Shown here piece after piece: positions 25,219 through 33,769 of a stretch of 64,000 bases of DNA. The stretch spans positions 124,001 through 188,000 of the forward strand of contig NZ_JACCCJ010000003.1 of NCBI RefSeq assembly GCF_013410105.1, read 5' to 3'. Below the pieces are notes generated by a model, which saw only the letters and a program-made list of their open reading frames with translations, was not told where the DNA came from and made no database searches. How positions within the stretch are numbered: position 1 is the first letter of the stretch; every line of letters begins with the position of its first letter. Both the position numbers and the translations under genes were made by a program. This DNA comes from Sphingopyxis sp. JAI108. GTDB lineage: Bacteria > Pseudomonadota > Alphaproteobacteria > Sphingomonadales > Sphingomonadaceae.

Positions 25219-25710
25219 ATGAACACCCCCAAAGCGAACGACGTTTACGCGCGCGAAGTCGTGATGGCGCGCGTCGGCCACCTCATCCGCCGCAAGCAGC
25301 AGGAGGTCGAACGCGTCACGCGCATCCTGCGCGCCTGCTTCGACCCCGATGCGGTGCAGGCGCCCGAGCCGGGCGTGATCCGACGCATCGTCCTGATCGG
25401 CCCTTATGCGCGGAAGAATTGGTACGAAGACGACGATACGATCAATTTTTCCGATTACGAGTTCTGGATCATCGTCAATCATCCGCTGTTCAAGGAAGCG
25501 GAATGCTGGACCCGCGCCCGCGATGTCATCGACCGCGAGCTCGGCAACCGCTGTGCAGTCGGCCTTGAATTCTATTCCAGAACCGACATCCGCATCGCCA
25601 AGGCCGAGCGCGACACCTTCATCCTCGACCGGATCGAAGCAGGCATCACCCTTTATCGCGAGTCGCGCGATGCGCCCTTGCCACGCGATCGCAAGGACGC
25701 ACGGCCATGA
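25219..25710 (+). CDS. Degenerate nucleotidyltransferase-like protein coupled to a sigma factor
   Basis: A 163-residue protein related to the transferase domain of the gene at 23237: RRIVLIGPYARKNW aligns with KIILFGSHARGDW, and NFSDYEFWIIV aligns with YKSDYDILVIV. The catalytic pattern is changed: GS has become Gly61-Pro62 and the second Asp is Glu81, so transferase activity is doubtful. The HEPN domain is absent. ATG at 25219 is chosen over an upstream ATG that adds a cysteine-rich tail. Its stop overlaps the start of the ECF sigma factor gene (ATGA), pointing to coupled expression and perhaps a direct interaction. Confidence 0.72.
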   Translation: MNTPKANDVYAREVVMARVGHLIRRKQQEVERVTRILRACFDPDAVQAPEPGVIRRIVLIGPYARKNWYEDDDTINFSDYEFWIIVNHPLFKEAECWTRARDVIDRELGNRCAVGLEFYSRTDIRIAKAERDTFILDRIEAGITLYRESRDAPLPRDRKDARP

Positions 25711-26210
25711 CCGCGCCCGCCACCACCTTCGACGCCTTCTGCCGGGCCGAGCAGGCGATGCTGCTGCGCTATTTCCGGAGGCGCGTCGGCCGCGACGCGG
25801 CTCCCGACTTGGCGCAGGAGGCGTTCATGCGCGTACTCCGTTCCGGGGCCTTCGACCGGATCGACTATCCGCGCCCCTATCTGCTTCGCACTGCGCGCAA
25901 TCTGGTGTTCGAGCGCACACGCCGAAAGGCCCGTGAAGGAGCGACCTTTCCGTTCGATGAGGCGTGCGACGCCGCCCAGCCGCCCGAACAGATACGGCGA
26001 ATGGAAGAGCTTGATATCCGCCGCGTCTTTCGGCCGGCGCTGCTCGCCATGCGACCACGGACCCGCCGCATCTTCCTGATGAGCCGGCTCCGGCAACAGA
26101 CCTACCGCGAAATCGCCGACGAACTCGGTATCAGCGTCAAGTCCGTAGAAAAGCATATGACCCGCGCCCTGGTGCGATGCCGAAAGGCGTTTGCAACGCG
26201 ATATGGTTGA
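25707..26210 (+). CDS. ECF RNA polymerase sigma factor (FecI-like)
   Basis: A 167-residue sigma factor. Region 2 reads LLRYFRRRVGRDAAPDLAQE followed by AFMRVLR and YLLRTARNLVFERTRRKAR; region 4 reads LLAMRPRTRRIFLMSRLRQQ then TYREIADELGISVKSVEKHM. This is the FecI-type ECF layout. FecI sigma factors normally pair with a FecR anti-sigma and a TonB receptor; neither is present. Instead the gene overlaps an inactive-looking nucleotidyltransferase gene, which may take a regulatory role. A MucR gene follows after 72 bases. Confidence 0.88.
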   Translation: MTAPATTFDAFCRAEQAMLLRYFRRRVGRDAAPDLAQEAFMRVLRSGAFDRIDYPRPYLLRTARNLVFERTRRKAREGATFPFDEACDAAQPPEQIRRMEELDIRRVFRPALLAMRPRTRRIFLMSRLRQQTYREIADELGISVKSVEKHMTRALVRCRKAFATRYG

Positions 26211-26282
26211 AGCGGCGCCGTCCAACGTGCATGGAGAAGATGGGTAGCAAACTATGTAAATAGCATCGCAACGGAGGCGCAA

Positions 26283-26714
26283 ATGGAAGATACCGAAACG
26301 CTCGTCACGCTGACGGCCGATATTGTCGCCGCGCATGTCAGCAACAATAGCGTGGCGATATCGGACATAGCGCTCGTCATCCGCTCGGTACACGAAGCGC
26401 TGTCGGGACTTGGCACGAAAGCCGAACCCGAAGTCAAACAGGAACCTGCGGTGTCGATCCGGTCGTCGGTGAAACCCGATTACATTGTGTGCCTTGAGGA
26501 CGGGAAGAAGCTGAAGATGCTCCGCCGTCACTTGATGACGCACTACAATATGACGCCCGATGACTATCGCGCCAAATGGAACCTGCCGAAGGATTATCCG
26601 ATGGTCGCGCCGAACTATGCCGAGAAGCGGCGCGCGCTCGCCAAGGAAATCGGGCTTGGTACAAAGGGCCGCGGCGGCAGGCCCAAGAAGGCGCCCGCGC
26701 GCCGGGCCAAATAG
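26283..26714 (+). CDS. MucR/Ros-family transcriptional regulator
   Basis: A 143-residue regulator. The conserved core is [37 protein letters not shown] and [15 protein letters not shown]. In Ros itself this forms a zinc finger with two Cys; here the second Cys is Asp (CLEDG), as in several MucR relatives that fold without zinc. MucR proteins bind AT-rich DNA and act as H-NS-like silencers in alphaproteobacteria, so a copy on a mobile element could silence its transfer genes. The C-terminus is a basic [15 protein letters not shown] tail. Confidence 0.9.
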   Translation: MEDTETLVTLTADIVAAHVSNNSVAISDIALVIRSVHEALSGLGTKAEPEVKQEPAVSIRSSVKPDYIVCLEDGKKLKMLRRHLMTHYNMTPDDYRAKWNLPKDYPMVAPNYAEKRRALAKEIGLGTKGRGGRPKKAPARRAK

Positions 26715-26716
26715 CC

Positions 26717-26884
26717 TCAGGCGGCGGCGTCGGTCTGTCGTTCGAACGCGTCGGCGATCATCGCCGCGAGCGATTCTTCGGCGCGGATGCGCGCGACCGG
26801 GTCTTTGGCATCGAGATCGCGCTTGAGCCATTGCGGCGCGCGCTCGACCACACGCAGGATCGTATCCGTCAGTTCCTGTGTCAT
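26717..26884 (-). CDS. Small conserved protein downstream of traD (55 aa)
   Basis: A 55-residue protein whose start overlaps the traD stop (TCAT at 26881-26884). The sequence TILRVVERAPQWLKRDLDAK then DPVARIRAEESLAAMIADA recalls a small helical family I know from sphingomonad mobile elements (DUF6771-like, from memory). The function is unknown. It is last in the traC-traD transcript. Confidence 0.6.
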   Translation of the reverse strand: MTQELTDTILRVVERAPQWLKRDLDAKDPVARIRAEESLAAMIADAFERQTDAAA

Positions 26885-27198
26885 GGCGCGCCTATGGCAT
26901 AGGCGCCCTCGCGCGGCAACGCATCGGCCTCGAACGCGCGCTTGCCGCGCCGCTGCCAGAGCGCAGCGGCGTGTTCGCCTTGATCGCTCCGCAACTTGTC
27001 GGCCATCCAGAGGAAGGCGCCATAGAGTTTTGCCCGATCGTCGCCGGCGAGATCGACCAGCCCGGCCTTTACGACGAGCCCGCCAAGTTCGATGAGCTGG
27101 CGCGTGCGCTCGCGGCGCTTTACCTGCCATTCGCGCGTGCCGGTTCGTGCCTTCACGGCTTCAAGCCGATGCCGCATGGCCGTCAGGCGCCGCGTCAT
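26881..27198 (-). CDS. traD: Conjugal transfer protein TraD (Ti type)
   Basis: About 105 residues. The core RRERTRQLIELGGLVVKAGL then VDLAGDDRAKLYGAFLWMAD matches the small Ti-plasmid TraD family (not the coupling protein of F). These proteins accompany TraC at the origin of transfer. The start is uncertain: ATG at 27198 or 27177, both overlapping the end of traC and both without a clear ribosome site, which suits translational coupling. A longer upstream extension would run antisense-like through traC in another frame and is rejected. Confidence 0.7.
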   Translation of the reverse strand: MTRRLTAMRHRLEAVKARTGTREWQVKRRERTRQLIELGGLVVKAGLVDLAGDDRAKLYGAFLWMADKLRSDQGEHAAALWQRRGKRAFEADALPREGAYAIGAP

Positions 27199-27466
27199 TC
27201 GCCGCGCCGCGATCAGATCCCGGTGCAGCTTTTCGAGCCCCGCGCTGAAAGAACACCGCGCCCGCCTTGCGCCAACCCTCCTTCGCGTTCGTGTCTTTCG
27301 TCGCAACGGCGCCAAGCAATGCACCTGCCAGAATTTCGGTGTCGATCTGGTCGCCGCCGGTGGCAATGACGAGTTCGCCAAGCTGGCGAACACGGCGTTC
27401 CTTGAGGGTCTTCGCCTTGGCTTCGAGCGCTTTCAGTTCCGAATCGATATCGCGAGGTTTGCGCAT
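27161..27466 (-). CDS. traC: Conjugal transfer protein TraC (Ti type)
   Basis: A 101-residue protein: MRKPRDIDSELKALEAKAKT, LKERRVRQLGELVIATGGDQ and IDTEILAGALLGAVATKD match Ti-type TraC/MobC-like accessory factors that bind near oriT and help the relaxase. GGAGA lies before the ATG at 27466. It is transcribed away from the relaxase gene traA, with oriT in the 172-base gap, the classical arrangement of Ti and related plasmids. Confidence 0.82.
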   Translation of the reverse strand: MRKPRDIDSELKALEAKAKTLKERRVRQLGELVIATGGDQIDTEILAGALLGAVATKDTNAKEGWRKAGAVFFQRGARKAAPGSDRGAANDAAPDGHAASA

Positions 27467-27574
27467 GTCGTATCTCCATGATGGGGTGATGCACCCATCA
27501 TAGGGATGCGCCTCCTGATGCGCAGCAAGGTCGTCGGGACAGTCTGACACAGCCTAGTCCCTCCGCGGATTTTT

Positions 27575-27612
27575 CCGTGTGAGGGCGCGCTTATACGTCG
27601 TGCCGACGTGGC
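27575..27612. other. Origin of transfer (oriT), RSF1010/Ti-like nic region
   Basis: On the minus strand an inverted repeat ACGTCG-GCA-CGACGT is followed by ATAAGCGCG-CCCTC. This matches the RSF1010 layout (inverted repeat, then TAAGTGCG/CCCT) and the Ti oriT core (AGGGCGCAATTATACGTCG on the other strand). The predicted nick is on the minus strand between plus positions 27586 and 27585. Its place between traC and traA supports the call. This is where the TraA relaxase should cut and attach. Confidence 0.85.
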
Positions 27613-27638
27613 TTTTGACGTGTAGATGGATGGCCGCA

Positions 27639-30554
27639 ATGGCAATCTTCCATCTCTCGGTCAAAGTCATCAGCCGCGCTGCAGGCCGCAGCGCCGTCGC
27701 GGCTGCCGCCTATCGCTCCGCGGAGCGGTTGCACGACGAACGGCTCGATCGCGCGCATGACTTCACCAACAAGTCTGGTGTCGTACACAGCGAAGTCCTG
27801 CTGCCCGAGAACGCGCCCGATGAGTGGCGCGACCGCGAACGCCTCTGGAATGACGTCGAGGCGTTCGAAAAGCGAAAGGATGCGCAGCTTTCCCGCGAGG
27901 TCGAGTTCGCGATCCCGCGCGAGATGAACCAGGCGCAGGGCATTGAGCTTGCTCGCGACTTCGTGCAGCGCGAGTTTGTCGATCAGGGCATGGTCGCCGA
28001 CCTCAATGTGCATTGGGACATCGGCGCCGATGGCCTCGCTAAACCCCACGCGCACGTCATGCTGACGATGCGCGAGATTGTCGTCGGGGAAGATGGCGAG
28101 GCGGGCTTCGGCGCCAAGGTGCGCGACTGGAACCGCACCGAGCTTGTCGAGCAATGGCGCGAGCGCTGGGCCGACCATGTGAACCAGCGGCTTGCCGAAC
28201 TCGATATCGACGCGCGCGTCGATCATCGAAGTCTCGAAGCGCAGGGCATCGCCCTCGAACCGCAGGACAAGATCGGCCCCGCGGCATCGCGCATGGGCGA
28301 TCGCGGCCTTGAGGCCGAACGGCTCGCCGAGCACCGCGATATCGCGCAGCGCAATGGCGAGCGGATCATCGCCAATCCGCGCGTGGCGCTCGATGCAATT
28401 ACCCACGGCCAAGCGACTTTTACCGACCGCGATCTTGCCATGTTTGCGCATCGGCACAGCGGCGGGCGCGAGCAGTATGATGCTGTGACAAGCGCGGTGC
28501 GGTCATCGCCCGACCTGATCGTGCTCGGCACGGACGGACGCGGCGAGGATCGGTTCACATCGCGCGACATGATCGAGACCGAACAGCGCCTCCAACTCGC
28601 GGCGGATCGGCTCGCCGGTCCGTCGCGTCATGGTCTCCCGGCCGCGTCTTTGCAGAGAGCCGCTGACGCAGCCGGGAGTGGCGGTCTGGTGCTCGGTCGT
28701 GAGCAGCAGGCCGCACTCGAACATATAACAAATGGGCAGGATCTCGCAATCGTCGTCGGCTACGCCGGGACCGGCAAGAGCGCGATGCTTGGGGTTGCGC
28801 GCGAAGCTTGGGAAAGTGCCGGACTGGAGATCCGCGGTGCGGCGCTCTCGGGCATCGCGGCAGAGGGCCTGGAGAATGGTTCGGGCATCGCCTCGCGCAC
28901 GATCGCGAGCCTCGAGCATGGCTGGGCGCAGGGCCGCGATCTGCTTGGCCCACGCGATGTGCTCGTCATCGACGAGGCCGGAATGGTCGGCACACGGCAG
29001 ATGGAGCGTGTCCTGTCACACGCCGCTGATGCCGGCGCCAAGGTCGTGCTCGTCGGCGACCCGCAGCAGTTGCAATCGATCGAGGCGGGCGCGGCGTTCC
29101 GTTCGCTTCACGAACGGCACGGCGGCGTCGAAATCGGCGAGGTGCGGCGCCAGCATGAAGTTTGGCAGCGAGAGGCAACCCGTGAACTCGCGACGGGCCG
29201 AACCGGCGATGCGATCCGCGCCTATGATGAGGCGGGCATGGTCCATTCTGCCGCGACACGCGAAGTCGCGCGCGCAGAACTGATCGATCGTTGGGACCGC
29301 GACCGGCAGGACAATCCCGGCGCCAGCCGGATCATCCTCACCCATACCAATGACGAGGTTCGATCGCTCAACGAGGCCTCGCGCGACCGCATGCGCGCCG
29401 CGGGCGATCTTGGCGAAGATGTTGCGATCAAGGTCGAGCGCGGAGACCGGAGTTTTGCATCCGGCGACCGCATCATGTTCCTGCGCAATGAGCGTAGCCT
29501 TGGCGTGAAGAATGGCACGCTCGGCACCATCGAGCGTGTCAGCGAACAGCATATGGCCGTGCGCACCGACGACGGGCGCCGAGTCGCGTTCGACGTCAAA
29601 GATTATCGCGACCTCGACCATGGCTATGCGGCGACCATCCACAAGGCGCAGGGCATGACCATCGATCGCGCCCATGTGCTGGCGACCCCCGGCATGGACA
29701 GCCACGGCGCCTATGTTGCGATGTCGCGTCACCGCGACGGCATCGATATCCATTACGGTCGCGATGACTTTGCCGATCAGGGCAAGCTGGTGCGCACGCT
29801 GTCGCGTGAGCGCGCCAAGGATATGGCGAGCGATTATGCCCGCACCGATCCGACGCGCGCGTTCGCCGAGCGGCGTGGCATTGCCTTGCGCGAGCGAGTT
29901 GCCGAGCTTGCGAAGCAAGTGCCCGAGAAAGCCCGCAGTATCTTCGCCGGATTTAACCCGACCGTGAAGCGGGCCAGTATTGAACCCCGCGAGACGTTGC
30001 GAACGAATGACACGCAGCGCGCGGTCGAGCGTTACGCCCGCGCGCAGGCCGACATCGACCGCATGGCGGCAAAAGGCTTCCCGACACTCGCGCACCAGCG
30101 CAGCGCGCTCGACAAGGCAGGGAGCGAGCTCGATGCGATTCGGCCGCACGCCCGCGCCGATCTGGCAGCAGCGTTCGAGCGCCAGCCCGAGCTGGTTCGT
30201 CCGTCGGCACAAGGAAACACGCAGGCCGCGGTCCGTGCGATGCGCCTCGAAGCCGAAATCCGCATCGATCCGGCCAAACGCGCCGACCGGTTCACCGAAA
30301 CCTGGCAGCGGCTCCATCAGCAGCGCGCATCGCTCCGCCGGAACGGTGAGCATGACGCAGCGCGCAAGATCGGCGGCCAGATGGGCACGATGGCAAAAAG
30401 CCTCGAACGCGATGCGCAGGTGGAATCGATCCTTGGGTCTCGCAAGGCCGCGCTTGGGATCGATGTGCGCTCGGTGCGGCCGATCGGACAGGAGCTTGCG
30501 GAGATTGCGGGCATCGGCCGCAGCCGGTCGCTCGGCATCGGAATAGGCATGTAG
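27639..30554 (+). CDS. traA: Ti-type conjugative relaxase-helicase TraA
   Basis: A 971-residue MOBQ-family relaxase. The N-terminal relaxase domain has the catalytic Tyr in AAAAYRSAERL and the metal-binding His cluster in NVHWDIGADGLAKPHAHVML. The helicase part, from about residue 350, has Walker A GYAGTGKSAML, Walker B VLVIDEAGMVG, the GDPQQLQSIEAG motif and a C-terminal YAATIHKAQGMTIDRAHVL, as in RecD-like TraA proteins. It nicks oriT, stays bound to the 5' end and unwinds the strand for transfer. The C-terminal 200 residues are a charged tail. ATG at 27639 gives the usual start MAIFHLSVKVISRAAGRS; ATG at 27630 is an alternative. Confidence 0.95.
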   Translation: MAIFHLSVKVISRAAGRSAVAAAAYRSAERLHDERLDRAHDFTNKSGVVHSEVLLPENAPDEWRDRERLWNDVEAFEKRKDAQLSREVEFAIPREMNQAQGIELARDFVQREFVDQGMVADLNVHWDIGADGLAKPHAHVMLTMREIVVGEDGEAGFGAKVRDWNRTELVEQWRERWADHVNQRLAELDIDARVDHRSLEAQGIALEPQDKIGPAASRMGDRGLEAERLAEHRDIAQRNGERIIANPRVALDAITHGQATFTDRDLAMFAHRHSGGREQYDAVTSAVRSSPDLIVLGTDGRGEDRFTSRDMIETEQRLQLAADRLAGPSRHGLPAASLQRAADAAGSGGLVLGREQQAALEHITNGQDLAIVVGYAGTGKSAMLGVAREAWESAGLEIRGAALSGIAAEGLENGSGIASRTIASLEHGWAQGRDLLGPRDVLVIDEAGMVGTRQMERVLSHAADAGAKVVLVGDPQQLQSIEAGAAFRSLHERHGGVEIGEVRRQHEVWQREATRELATGRTGDAIRAYDEAGMVHSAATREVARAELIDRWDRDRQDNPGASRIILTHTNDEVRSLNEASRDRMRAAGDLGEDVAIKVERGDRSFASGDRIMFLRNERSLGVKNGTLGTIERVSEQHMAVRTDDGRRVAFDVKDYRDLDHGYAATIHKAQGMTIDRAHVLATPGMDSHGAYVAMSRHRDGIDIHYGRDDFADQGKLVRTLSRERAKDMASDYARTDPTRAFAERRGIALRERVAELAKQVPEKARSIFAGFNPTVKRASIEPRETLRTNDTQRAVERYARAQADIDRMAAKGFPTLAHQRSALDKAGSELDAIRPHARADLAAAFERQPELVRPSAQGNTQAAVRAMRLEAEIRIDPAKRADRFTETWQRLHQQRASLRRNGEHDAARKIGGQMGTMAKSLERDAQVESILGSRKAALGIDVRSVRPIGQELAEIAGIGRSRSLGIGIGM

Positions 30555-30561
30555 GAGAAGG

Positions 30562-31281
30562 ATGATGACGACTGATGTTCAGCTAATCGAGCCAGTGGAT
30601 CCCGCTGCAGCGGCGTTCTCGCGGCTCGAAGGTGAGATTGCGCTGATGCGCCGCGCGGTCGAGAATCTCGCGACCGAAAAAGCCAGTATCGATATACCGG
30701 ATTACAACCCAACGCTCGGCGAGATGGCGCAGCACCTGGACACGGCGACGAAGACGCTGGCCGCCATCGCCGCGAAACCCGCCATGGAAATGACGCCGGA
30801 GACCATGGGGCAACGGATGGAACAGGCCGCACGGAAAGCGCGCCAGTCTGACCGGGAGCAGATCGGCGCGGCGGAGAATAGATACGACCATGCGGTGCGC
30901 GAACTTGGGCGAATGGTGGCATCGGCAAAGTCGGCGCACGAGCAGCGAGAGTGGCTGAAGCTGACCGGCGGTGGGGGCGTTGTGGCGGGTTGTCTGTTGT
31001 GGGCGATCGTGTCCGGTCCGATCGCCCGTGCGCTTCCCGAGAGCTGGCGTATGCCGGAGAAAGTCGCGACCCGCGTGCTCGGCGAACCGTCGATATGGGA
31101 AGCTGGGATACGCTTGCTGCGCGTTGGGAACCCCGAGGCGTGGCGGGCGATTTCCGATGCCGCCGACATGCGACATCAGAACCGCGAGACGATTTCCAAT
31201 TGCGAGAAGGCCGCGAACAAGATGAAACGAACCGTCAGATGCGCGGTAACAGTCGCCCCTCCGCCGGAGAGCAATGAGTAA
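30562..31281 (+). CDS. DUF6118-like membrane protein downstream of traA
   Basis: A 239-residue protein starting 8 bases after traA, so part of the same transcript. The N-terminal 130 residues are helical and charged (FSRLEGEIALMRRAVENLA); one transmembrane segment follows (GGGGVVAGCLLWAIVSGPIA); the C-terminal part is soluble with two Cys (SNCEKAA, VRCAVTV). It recalls a family often next to traA in sphingomonads (DUF6118, from memory). A role at the membrane in DNA transfer is possible but unproven. Confidence 0.65.
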   Translation: MMTTDVQLIEPVDPAAAAFSRLEGEIALMRRAVENLATEKASIDIPDYNPTLGEMAQHLDTATKTLAAIAAKPAMEMTPETMGQRMEQAARKARQSDREQIGAAENRYDHAVRELGRMVASAKSAHEQREWLKLTGGGGVVAGCLLWAIVSGPIARALPESWRMPEKVATRVLGEPSIWEAGIRLLRVGNPEAWRAISDAADMRHQNRETISNCEKAANKMKRTVRCAVTVAPPPESNE

Positions 31282-31584
31282 CCTCCATCAGCACGAATGC
31301 TGCAGTCCCCCGAACGCCGCGCTCCCCGAGGCGGCATTCCCGACATAGGTAGCGATCATGCATTCGACCATCGGCGTCTGCACGCCGCGGCGGGGTCATC
31401 CCGCGTGGACGCAGACACTGCGCTTGGCGTCGTGCAACGGTGTGCTCCGCCGAGGCCGATGACTGCGTGTTTGCACGTGCTGTAAGACGCCGAACGCTTC
31501 ATTGCACAACTATCAAAACGTCAAACAGCATTTCAGGCCAATACAATTTGGCAAGCCTCGCGTTCAACGATAGAGCCGGACCAT
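31282..31584. other. Gap at the right border of the mobilisable element
   Basis: No gene, RNA or clear repeat is visible. The last 100 bases before the hydrolase are AT-richer (ACAACTATCAAAACGTCAAA near 31505), suiting a promoter region, but no -35/-10 pair is convincing. Confidence 0.4.
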
Positions 31585-32394
31585 ATGGAAAAACAGGATG
31601 TCTTAGTCCGCAACAATGTGACGCTGCATGGCAAGGGGAGCCGAGCGCTTGTCTTTGCCCACGGTTTCGGATGCGACAAGCATATGTGGACCGATGTCTC
31701 CACCCAGTTCGAGGAAGATTATCGTACCATATTGTTCGACCATGTCGGGGCGGGTGAATCCGATCTCGCGGCCTACGACTCCCGAAAATACGCTTCGCTG
31801 GCTGGCTATGCACAGGATCTTGTCGAAATTGGCGAAGCGCTGGACCTAAGCGACGCCGTGATAGTCGGGCACTCGGTCAGTTCCATGATCGGCGCCCTAG
31901 CAGCGATCGCCCGTCCGCAAATGTTCAGCGAGCTTGTCATGGTCGGACCTTCGCCGCGATACATCGACGATGGGGATTACACTGGAGGATTTACACGCGA
32001 GCAGATTGACGAGCTTCTGATTTTTCTCGAGGAAAATCATCTTGGCTGGTCTGCCGCTCTTGCCCCCCAGATTATGGGGAATGCTGACAGGCCCGAGCTG
32101 GGCGATCGGCTCACAAAGTCCTTTTGCGCGACCGACCCCGAGATCGCTCGCGAGTTTGCCGGGGTCACATTCTATTCCGACAATCGCGAAGACCTTCCCA
32201 AAATCCCTGTAAGAACCCTGGTTCTGCAATGCCAACAGGACATCATCGCACCCGAGGCGGTGGGCGAATATGTGCACGCCAAAGTCCCCCACAGCGAATA
32301 TATCTTGCTCGATGCGACCGGCCATTGCCCGAACCTCAGCGCCCCCGAAGAAGTAACGAGAGCGATACGTGACTTCCTCGCCCCTTCCCGCTGA
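31585..32394 (+). CDS. RsbQ-like alpha/beta hydrolase
   Basis: A 269-residue alpha/beta hydrolase very like RsbQ of Bacillus subtilis. The nucleophile elbow is VGHSVSSMIG, the acid is in CQQDIIAP and the His in ATGHCPNLS. The N-terminal half reads ALVFAHGFGCDKHMW and FDHVGAGESDLAAYD, both signature stretches of RsbQ. In B. subtilis RsbQ works with the PAS-domain phosphatase RsbP to signal energy stress. Here the gene overlaps the start of a PAS-domain histidine kinase by 26 bases, so a similar sensor pair is likely, with the hydrolase making or delivering a small ligand for the PAS domain. Confidence 0.9.
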   Translation: MEKQDVLVRNNVTLHGKGSRALVFAHGFGCDKHMWTDVSTQFEEDYRTILFDHVGAGESDLAAYDSRKYASLAGYAQDLVEIGEALDLSDAVIVGHSVSSMIGALAAIARPQMFSELVMVGPSPRYIDDGDYTGGFTREQIDELLIFLEENHLGWSAALAPQIMGNADRPELGDRLTKSFCATDPEIAREFAGVTFYSDNREDLPKIPVRTLVLQCQQDIIAPEAVGEYVHAKVPHSEYILLDATGHCPNLSAPEEVTRAIRDFLAPSR

Positions 32395-33511
32395 AGATTT
32401 ACTGGACCTCTACGACGCGGCCCCGTGTGGATATGTTTCCATCACGCCGCGCGCGTGCATTGCCAAGATCAATCGGACGCTGGCGGACTGGGTGCTGCGC
32501 TCGCCCGACGAGCTTGTGGGCGAATCCATACATGACATCCTTTCCTTTGGCGGCAAGATTGCTTTCGAGACCCATCTCGCCCCCATGCTGCGACTTCAGA
32601 ATGAGGTGCATGAAATTGCCCTCGACCTTCAGAACGCGCACGGAGAGAAGATTCCGGTTATCGGCAATGCACGAGAAAAGCGTGGTCCGAGCGGCGAGCA
32701 CCTGTTCACGCGGCTGACCTTGTTCAAGGCAGTCGAGCGCAGGACGTTCGAGCGCTCGCTGATCGAGGCAAAGATAAGGGCAGAAGAGCGATTCAAGACC
32801 GAGCATGACCAGCTCGAATTGCGGGACCAGTTCATCGCAGTGCTCGGACATGACCTGCGCAATCCGCTGGCGGCGGTCGGAGCGGGCATTCGGCTGCTCG
32901 GTAAACAGCCGCCCGCCGAAAGACGCGAGTTGATCCTCAACGAAATGCAGGCGAGCATTTCGAGGGCCAACGACTTGATCGACGATGTACTGGACTTTGC
33001 GATGGGCAGGCTGGGGACGGGTATTCAACTCGACTACCCTGATCAGCCAAAGCTGGAAGCGATGCTGCGTCAGGTTCTCCACGAAATTCAGACAATCGCA
33101 CCCGCGCACAAGATTGTCTGCGCTCTCGACGATCTCGACGAGGTGGAATGTGATCCCGACCGGATAGGTCAGCTGGCTTCGAATCTGCTGTCCAACGCCG
33201 TCAAATATGGAGATCGCGAAAGGCCGATCAAACTCGAATCCCGAATTGAAGGCAAGCTTTTACAGCTGTCCGTCGCCAATCATGGCAACCCCATCCCCGA
33301 GCATATGCACATAAAGCTGTTTCAGCCCTTCGAGAGGGGGCTGGTCACGGGCGGCGCTAAGGGCTTGGGCCTCGGGCTCTTCATCGTCAATGAAATTGCC
33401 ATAGCGCACGGCGGAAAGATGAGCGTATCGTCCAGCGACGAGGAAACGCGATTCACTCTCACAATGCCAGTCAAGAAACCGGACGCAGATTGCTCCATGG
33501 CAGGCGACTGA
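32369..33511 (+). CDS. PAS-domain histidine kinase paired with the RsbQ-like hydrolase
   Basis: A 380-residue soluble kinase starting at GTG inside the end of the hydrolase gene. Residues 8-125 form a PAS domain (DLYDAAPCGYVSITPRACIA), similar in layout to the PAS of RsbP. A linker coiled coil leads to HisKA with the phospho-acceptor in FIAVLGHDLRNPLAAVG, and an HATPase domain with N-box LASNLLSNAVKYG and G-box KGLGLGLFIVNEI. No transmembrane segment is present. No response regulator is adjacent, so the partner must be elsewhere (the receiver at 38748 is one candidate). Confidence 0.88.
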   Translation: MTSSPLPAEDLLDLYDAAPCGYVSITPRACIAKINRTLADWVLRSPDELVGESIHDILSFGGKIAFETHLAPMLRLQNEVHEIALDLQNAHGEKIPVIGNAREKRGPSGEHLFTRLTLFKAVERRTFERSLIEAKIRAEERFKTEHDQLELRDQFIAVLGHDLRNPLAAVGAGIRLLGKQPPAERRELILNEMQASISRANDLIDDVLDFAMGRLGTGIQLDYPDQPKLEAMLRQVLHEIQTIAPAHKIVCALDDLDEVECDPDRIGQLASNLLSNAVKYGDRERPIKLESRIEGKLLQLSVANHGNPIPEHMHIKLFQPFERGLVTGGAKGLGLGLFIVNEIAIAHGGKMSVSSSDEETRFTLTMPVKKPDADCSMAGD

Positions 33512-33522
33512 CCATCGGCGGC

Positions 33523-33550
33523 CGATGCGCGAACCGGCCGGAACGGCCGG
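33523..33550 (+). terminator. Tandem hairpins after the kinase gene
   Basis: Two hairpins follow each other: CATCGG-CGG-CCGATG (33522-33536) and a perfect 7-bp stem CCGGCCG-GAA-CGGCCGG (33534-33550). There is no T-run, so the terminator function is a guess from position between convergent genes. Confidence 0.35.
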
Positions 33551-33769
33551 AGTTCACCGACGAACCCGGGACGACAACAAAGATGACCCGGCTATCCTGC
33601 GCCTGCGATCGACCGGATCCCGCCGCCAGCCCTAATGATACGGGCGATGTGCTCATCAGCGGCATTACCAAGGGCGAACTCAAGGATGTCGCCGGGCGAC
33701 ACGAGGAAGCGGCCGAGGTGGGACAGCCGGCTTCGGCGGGGCCCCGGTGGCGCAGAGCCGAAGCGAGAC

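Larger units (their letters stand above)
21005..31281. mobile_element. Mobilisable element (Ti-type Tra region, ParB-like, nucleotidyltransferase-HEPN)
   Basis: The segment carries oriT, traC, traD and the traA relaxase, a ParB-like maintenance protein, MucR, an ECF sigma factor and nucleotidyltransferase genes, and none of these is typical of the surrounding core genome. No virB/trb secretion genes, coupling ATPase, integrase or replication gene are visible, so it is either a mobilisable element, a remnant, or part of a larger one. The borders are only approximate since I found no flanking direct repeats. Confidence 0.55.
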
